NCBI GenBank assembly: GCA_964607575.1
Contig: CAZSLS010000047.1
Coordinates: 1-36,076 of the forward strand
Direction of reading: 5' to 3'
Length of the DNA stretch: 36,076 bases
DNA from: BS750m-G57 sp964607575
GTDB taxonomy: Bacteria > Planctomycetota > Phycisphaerae > SM23-33
Below the pieces are notes generated by a model. The model did no database searches. It saw only the letters and a list, made by a program, of their open reading frames with translations, and was not told where the DNA came from. Below, in pieces: positions 32,106 to 36,076 of the stretch; the stretch's first letter is position 1, and each line of letters begins with the position of its first letter. The position numbers and the translations under genes were made by a program.

Positions 32106-34742
32106 ATGACCGATCCGGTAGTTGTGCGCACGATGGTGTGGGGTTGTATTTTGGCGAGCTTGTTGGCGCTTGCGTCACCGGCCGAGGGCGCGGTGAAGTT
32201 GTGGGTCGAGGCCGAGAGCTACGCTTCGCAAAAGGGATCGACGACCAAGAGTTTTTCGATGCCGAATGCGTCAGGCGGTGCGATCGTTAATAGCAGTTGG
32301 GGCGGTAAGAAGGGACACTACCTTCGCTACAAGTTGACCCTGCCGGGCAAGATGGCCAAGGCATACGTGACGTTGAAATACGCCCGGGCAACGCCCGGCC
32401 CGGCGAGCGTAGAGATCGTTTGCGACGGTAAGGCCGTCCGCTTGACGCTGCAGTCTACCGGTGACTGGGGATTCAAATCCTCCGGATGGCGACTCGCCCA
32501 AGTTGAGTTTCCGGGGATGGCGGCGGGGGTCCACACGCTGGAGATTCGCTCGCTGAAGGACGGGGGTAATGTCAACATGGATGGTTTCTTCGTGTCAGAG
32601 ATGCCCGCCAAACTCCCCAAACCCAAACCCGAAGCGGAAGCTAAGCCTGTCGAGCCGAAAAAGCTGCTGGCTCCGCACATCGACAAGATCAGACGCATTG
32701 TCTTCACCAAGCACTTCGACATGGGCGGTTCGCACTACGCCTACACCGACGCGGTCAGCAACGAAGACACCATCAACCCTTCCGGGAGAGTCAAGGAGTT
32801 CAACTTCAAAGGCGGATCGAGCCTGTGCCTGTTGGAAATCGCCAAGGATTACACCATCAAAGAGACAACGCTTCTCGACGATAGAGACGGCGTGTTCCGC
32901 GACCCCGACGTGTCGTTCGACGGTAAGCGAATTCTCTTTTCCTGGAAGAAGTCGGCGCGCGGAGATGACTATCACCTGTACGAGATGGACGCGGCGACGC
33001 GGAAGGTGCGCCAGTTGACTTCCGGTTTGGGACTGGCCGACTACGAGGGAATCTACCTGCCCAACGGCGAGATCATGTTCAGTTCCACGCGGTGCTTTCA
33101 AAACGTTGACTGCTGGCACGTCAGCGTGTGCAACATGTACCTGATGAACAAGGACGGAAAGCACATGCGCCGTATCGGATTCGACCAGGTACACAGCAAC
33201 TATCCCCAGGTCCACCCGACCAGCGGGCTGGTTACCTACACGCGATGGGAATACAACGATCGCGGGCAGATCTACCCACAACCGCTGTTCAGAATGTACC
33301 CCAATGGCGCTCAGCAGACCGAGTTTTACGGGAACAATTCCTACTTCCCGACGACGATCCTTCACGCCCGGGGTATCCCCGGTACGAGAAAAGTGCTGGC
33401 CGTCCTTTCCGGTCACCATACGCACCAGCGCGGGAAGCTGGCGATTATCGACCCTTCCAAAGGGCGTCAGGAAACCAGCGGCGTAACGCTTGTCGCTCCG
33501 GTCAAAACCCTCTCAGGCATCATAAAGATCGACCGGTACGGGCAGCGCGGGGACCAGTGGCAGTATCCATATCCGCTGGACGAGAAAAACTACCTGGTCA
33601 CATTCCGCCCCAATGGGCAGAAGCGCTTTGGGATTTACTTCATGAACATGGAAGGCAAGCACGCACTCCTGGCGTCGGACCCGAAGATCTCCTGCAACCA
33701 ACCGATCCCCCTGGCCCCGCGGGCGCTCCCGCCGCAACCGGCTTACCCCATCGACTGGCGGAAGAAGACGGGGACCTTCACTATTCAGGACATCTATCAC
33801 GGGCCGGGACTCAAGGGCGTAAAACGGGGAACGATCAAAAAGGTAAGGGTCGTGGCGTTGGATTTCATGGCCACCGATATCGGTCGAAAGCACGGACCTT
33901 CCACCATCAGCGATCTAGCCGCCTGGGATGTGAAGATCGTTCTTGGTGAGGCTCCGGTGTACGAGGACGGATCGGCCGCCTTCACCGTTCCCGCTCGCAC
34001 GCCGGTATACTTCCAGGCGATCGACGCAAACGGGCACGTGGCCCAGTCGATGCGTTCCTGGTCGACTCTGATGCCCGGCGAGGTGTTCGGATGCATCGGC
34101 TGCCACGAGGACAAGAGCCAGACCGTCACCGCCAAGGCCGCGGTGACCATGGCGCTGAAGAAGGGCGTAAAACCACTCGATCCGTTCTACGACCTGTCGA
34201 ACAGGGGCTTCAGTTTCCCCAAGATGATCCAGCCGATCTTCGACGCCAAGTGCGTTAAATGTCACAAGGGCGGGAAAACCAAACCGCCCGACTTGAGCGC
34301 CACGCCGGTCTGGGATAACGCCGCCCGCAAGTTCTGGAACCAGGCATACCGATCGCTGATATCCAAGGACCGTGCTCGCGGACCGGCCAACGATACTTCT
34401 CAGCGGCTTGGCGTTATCGCCGAGAAGTCCAAATACCTAAACTGGATCGGGCGATGGTCCATACCGACGCTCCTGCCTCCGTACTCCTGTGGTTCGTCGA
34501 AAAGCCCTCTGATCGCACTGCTGAGCAAAGGGCACGAGAAGGTGAAAATGACGCGCCAGGAAATGGATAAGATCGCATGCTGGATCGACCTGGCGCTACC
34601 GCACTCGGGCGACTGGACCGAAGGGATGAAACCCGAGGACAAGGAACTTTACATGAAGGTCCACAACCTGCGGTTGGAGCAGGCCGGGCGGGAAGATGCG
34701 AATATCAAAGAGTACATCAAGGCCCAGACCGCATCCAAATAA
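32106..34742 (+). CDS. CBM6/35-like domain fused to HzsA-related cytochrome (paralogue 3)
   Basis: This is a secreted protein of 878 residues. A signal peptide (ILASLLALASPAEG) is followed at about residues 29-165 by a beta-sandwich resembling carbohydrate-binding modules of families 6/35 (LWVEAESYASQKGS, GHYLRYKLTLPGKMAKAYVTLKYA, HTLEIRSLKDGGNVNMDGFFV). A K/P/E-rich linker leads to the PD40-type propeller (ILFSWKKSARGDDYHLYEMD, YLPNGEIMFSSTRCFQNVDCWHV) and the HzsA-like region with CxxCH at 663-667 (CIGCH) and 716-720 (CVKCH). The third CxxCH of the two paralogues is absent. The start has AGGA six bases upstream. A glycan-binding head on a c-type cytochrome argues for action on polysaccharide at the cell surface. 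Confidence 0.85.
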   Translation: MTDPVVVRTMVWGCILASLLALASPAEGAVKLWVEAESYASQKGSTTKSFSMPNASGGAIVNSSWGGKKGHYLRYKLTLPGKMAKAYVTLKYARATPGPASVEIVCDGKAVRLTLQSTGDWGFKSSGWRLAQVEFPGMAAGVHTLEIRSLKDGGNVNMDGFFVSEMPAKLPKPKPEAEAKPVEPKKLLAPHIDKIRRIVFTKHFDMGGSHYAYTDAVSNEDTINPSGRVKEFNFKGGSSLCLLEIAKDYTIKETTLLDDRDGVFRDPDVSFDGKRILFSWKKSARGDDYHLYEMDAATRKVRQLTSGLGLADYEGIYLPNGEIMFSSTRCFQNVDCWHVSVCNMYLMNKDGKHMRRIGFDQVHSNYPQVHPTSGLVTYTRWEYNDRGQIYPQPLFRMYPNGAQQTEFYGNNSYFPTTILHARGIPGTRKVLAVLSGHHTHQRGKLAIIDPSKGRQETSGVTLVAPVKTLSGIIKIDRYGQRGDQWQYPYPLDEKNYLVTFRPNGQKRFGIYFMNMEGKHALLASDPKISCNQPIPLAPRALPPQPAYPIDWRKKTGTFTIQDIYHGPGLKGVKRGTIKKVRVVALDFMATDIGRKHGPSTISDLAAWDVKIVLGEAPVYEDGSAAFTVPARTPVYFQAIDANGHVAQSMRSWSTLMPGEVFGCIGCHEDKSQTVTAKAAVTMALKKGVKPLDPFYDLSNRGFSFPKMIQPIFDAKCVKCHKGGKTKPPDLSATPVWDNAARKFWNQAYRSLISKDRARGPANDTSQRLGVIAEKSKYLNWIGRWSIPTLLPPYSCGSSKSPLIALLSKGHEKVKMTRQEMDKIACWIDLALPHSGDWTEGMKPEDKELYMKVHNLRLEQAGREDANIKEYIKAQTASK

Positions 34743-34794
34743 TCCTTATTGCTCATATTCGGGATCGTATTGGACGTATTGAACGAGGTGCGAG

Positions 34795-35685
34795 ATGGCA
34801 GGAAGCGAAGCTGTTTTCAAGGTGTGCGGTGTCGGTGAGGTATTGTGGGATGCATTTCCTGACGGAGAAAAGTTTGGGGGCGCGCCGGCGAACTTTACGT
34901 GCCACAGTCATTCTCTTGGCGCCGAGACGTACGTTGTAAGCTGCATCGGTAAAGATCCGCGCGGTGCGATGGCGCGGGAGTTCCTGGATAACCATGGCGT
35001 AAACACGTCGTGCCTTGCCCACAGCGACGCCCGCGAAACGGGCGTGGTGCTCGTAACGCTGGACGACGATGGCAAGCCCGAGTACGAGATCAAGGAAGGC
35101 GTCGCGTGGGACAACATCCCGTTGACCGATGAGATGAAAGCCCTCGCGCCGCAACTGGATGCCGCATGTTTTGGAGCGCTTTCACAGCGCAATGACGTGT
35201 CGCGCGACACAATCAGGGAGTTTCTCGCGGCGACCGCTCCGGACTCTCTCCGCGTGTTCGACATCAATATCCGTCAACATTTCTACAACGACGAGATTAT
35301 CCGCTCTTCTCTGGAGTCCGCGAATGTTCTCAAGCTGAACGACGAGGAATTGCCCGTAGTGGCCCGGTTGATCGGCGCCGAAGGTTCGGACGAGGAGATC
35401 GTCCGGGCCGTTATCAGACAATTCGATCTCAAACTGGTTGCGTTGACCTTGGGTCCCAAAGGCGCCTTGATGGTAACGCCGCAAGAGTCGAGTTTCGCGG
35501 CCCCGCCGGCTAGCGATGTGATCAATACTGTTGGCGCCGGTGATGCGTTCACGGCGTCGATGATAATGGGGTTTCTGAATAACAGGCCCCTGGATGAGAT
35601 CAACCGGGATGCCAACAGGTTGGCGGCGTTTGTCTGCACTCAGCATGGTGCAGTCCCCCAACTGCCCGAGTCATTAACGGGATAA
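34795..35685 (+). CDS. PfkB-family carbohydrate kinase (fructokinase-like)
   Basis: This cytoplasmic sugar kinase of 296 residues phosphorylates a sugar with ATP. Motifs are GEVLWDAFPDGEKFGGAPANFTCH (substrate-binding start), the second family signature NTVGAGDAFTASMIMGF with catalytic Asp250, and LKLNDEEL in the hinge. The usual Asp beginning the DTxGAGD motif is Asn244. It lies 52 bases after the CBM–HzsA-like gene on the same strand, and may feed released monosaccharide into glycolysis. The substrate is not certain; the GGAPANF pattern is most like fructokinases. Confidence 0.88.
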   Translation: MAGSEAVFKVCGVGEVLWDAFPDGEKFGGAPANFTCHSHSLGAETYVVSCIGKDPRGAMAREFLDNHGVNTSCLAHSDARETGVVLVTLDDDGKPEYEIKEGVAWDNIPLTDEMKALAPQLDAACFGALSQRNDVSRDTIREFLAATAPDSLRVFDINIRQHFYNDEIIRSSLESANVLKLNDEELPVVARLIGAEGSDEEIVRAVIRQFDLKLVALTLGPKGALMVTPQESSFAAPPASDVINTVGAGDAFTASMIMGFLNNRPLDEINRDANRLAAFVCTQHGAVPQLPESLTG

Positions 35686-35746
35686 GAGAGGATAGAACGT
35701 GAAGCATCAATGTAATCGCAATTATGGATTATGGAAAGGCAGAGAA

Positions 35747-36076
35747 ATGACAGCAGCGCAGGCAATAGGGAAAACTCGTATCGTTTCGGTGAGGTCCGCG
35801 GGCGTCTTGATGTTCTGCGCCGTCGGGGTAATGGGACTCCTGATCTCCGGGTGCGGCGGTAACGCTACCCCGAGCCGGTGCCCATGGCAGATGACGCAAC
35901 TCCGTGTTATCGGCGGGCTTGAAGGTCCCGAATGCGCACTGGTGAACCCGGCTACCGGGAAAATCTATGCCAGCAACATGACCCCGGACCCCAAAGCCGA
36001 AGGTGCCGGGAAATACTGGGACGACGACGGGACCGGTTCGATCAGCCTGCTGACCGACAGCAAACTGGAGAAGCTG
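35747..36076 (+). CDS. lipoprotein, N-terminal part; possible SMP-30/NHL-like propeller
   Basis: The gene is cut by the window end; 110 codons are seen. The ATG 35747 follows AAAGG by seven bases; an in-frame GTG at 35699 with AGAGGA is an alternative that adds 16 residues. The signal (VLMFCAVGVMGLLISGC) ends in a good lipobox. The mature start holds RVIGGLEGPECALVNPATGKIYASN, which resembles the first blade of SMP-30/gluconolactonase or NHL-type propellers (LEGPE... then IYASN). The rest is needed to decide. It is 61 bases downstream of the PfkB kinase, same strand, so probably one transcription unit. Confidence 0.6.
   Translation, partial: MTAAQAIGKTRIVSVRSAGVLMFCAVGVMGLLISGCGGNATPSRCPWQMTQLRVIGGLEGPECALVNPATGKIYASNMTPDPKAEGAGKYWDDDGTGSISLLTDSKLEKL

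Noticed and set aside
5441..34742. Hydrazine synthase, i.e. an anammox locus
   Set aside because: Only the alpha-like layout is present; no beta/gamma subunits, hydrazine dehydrogenase or anammoxosome-related genes are nearby, and the context is polysaccharide degradation.

Overview
The window reads as chromosome from a non-anammox member of the Planctomycetota, most like Phycisphaerae-type or related lineages. This is inferred from gene content, not from a marker gene: three paralogues of the HzsA-related multihaem proteins that recur in this phylum, Tat-exported CxPxR sulfatases, a GDSL–DUF1080 fusion, Tat-exported Gfo/Idh/MocA and sugar-isomerase-like proteins, and three secreted proteins that pair a dockerin-like EF-hand segment with a PEP-CTERM tail. 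DNA is GC-rich throughout except in a short block at about 29.27-30.5 kb. No rRNA, tRNA, CRISPR array or integrase gene was recognised.

Layout. (1) 1-4043, minus strand: an outer-membrane factor, a membrane-fusion protein and the start of a MacB-type ABC ATPase, i.e. a tripartite efflux operon. ABC homology stops at a CTAG at 50-53, where the window edge looks like the end of an insertion sequence. (2) 4167-7864, minus: a hydrolase remnant, a secreted clan GH-A glycosidase and an HzsA-related multihaem protein. The last two form an operon behind a good promoter and share an almost identical signal-peptide segment. (3) 8072-17581, plus: a HEAT-repeat protein, a hybrid sensor kinase, a lipoprotein with a CTC motif, a Tat oxidoreductase, a Tat TIM-barrel protein and a GDSL–DUF1080 hydrolase. 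(4) 17613-24921: a PEP-CTERM protein on the minus strand, then a plus-strand operon of sulfatase, multihaem HzsA-like protein and sulfatase. (5) 25078-27526: a tandem pair of trypsin-like PEP-CTERM proteases, each preceded by the same small RNA hairpin with compensating base changes. (6) 27538-28803, minus: a PQQ-type beta-propeller.

(7) 29052-30523 is the most unusual part. Two promoterless-looking small genes, each bounded by attC-like recombination sites (GCATAAC/GTTATGC and GCCTAAC cores, with a nearly identical 3' half), lie behind a TTGGCT-N17-TATAAT promoter and a long imperfect palindrome. This fits an integron gene-cassette cluster without an integrase in view. (8) 30568-31970, minus: a sialidase-fold protein and a STAS-domain protein. 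(9) 32106-36076, plus: a carbohydrate-binding-module–HzsA-like cytochrome fusion, a PfkB sugar kinase and the start of a lipoprotein.

Together the secreted sulfatases, glycosidase, esterase, sialidase-like protein, oxidoreductases and sugar kinase suggest degradation of sulfated or otherwise decorated polysaccharide. The c-type cytochromes would be periplasmic redox partners or enzymes of that process; that role is inference.
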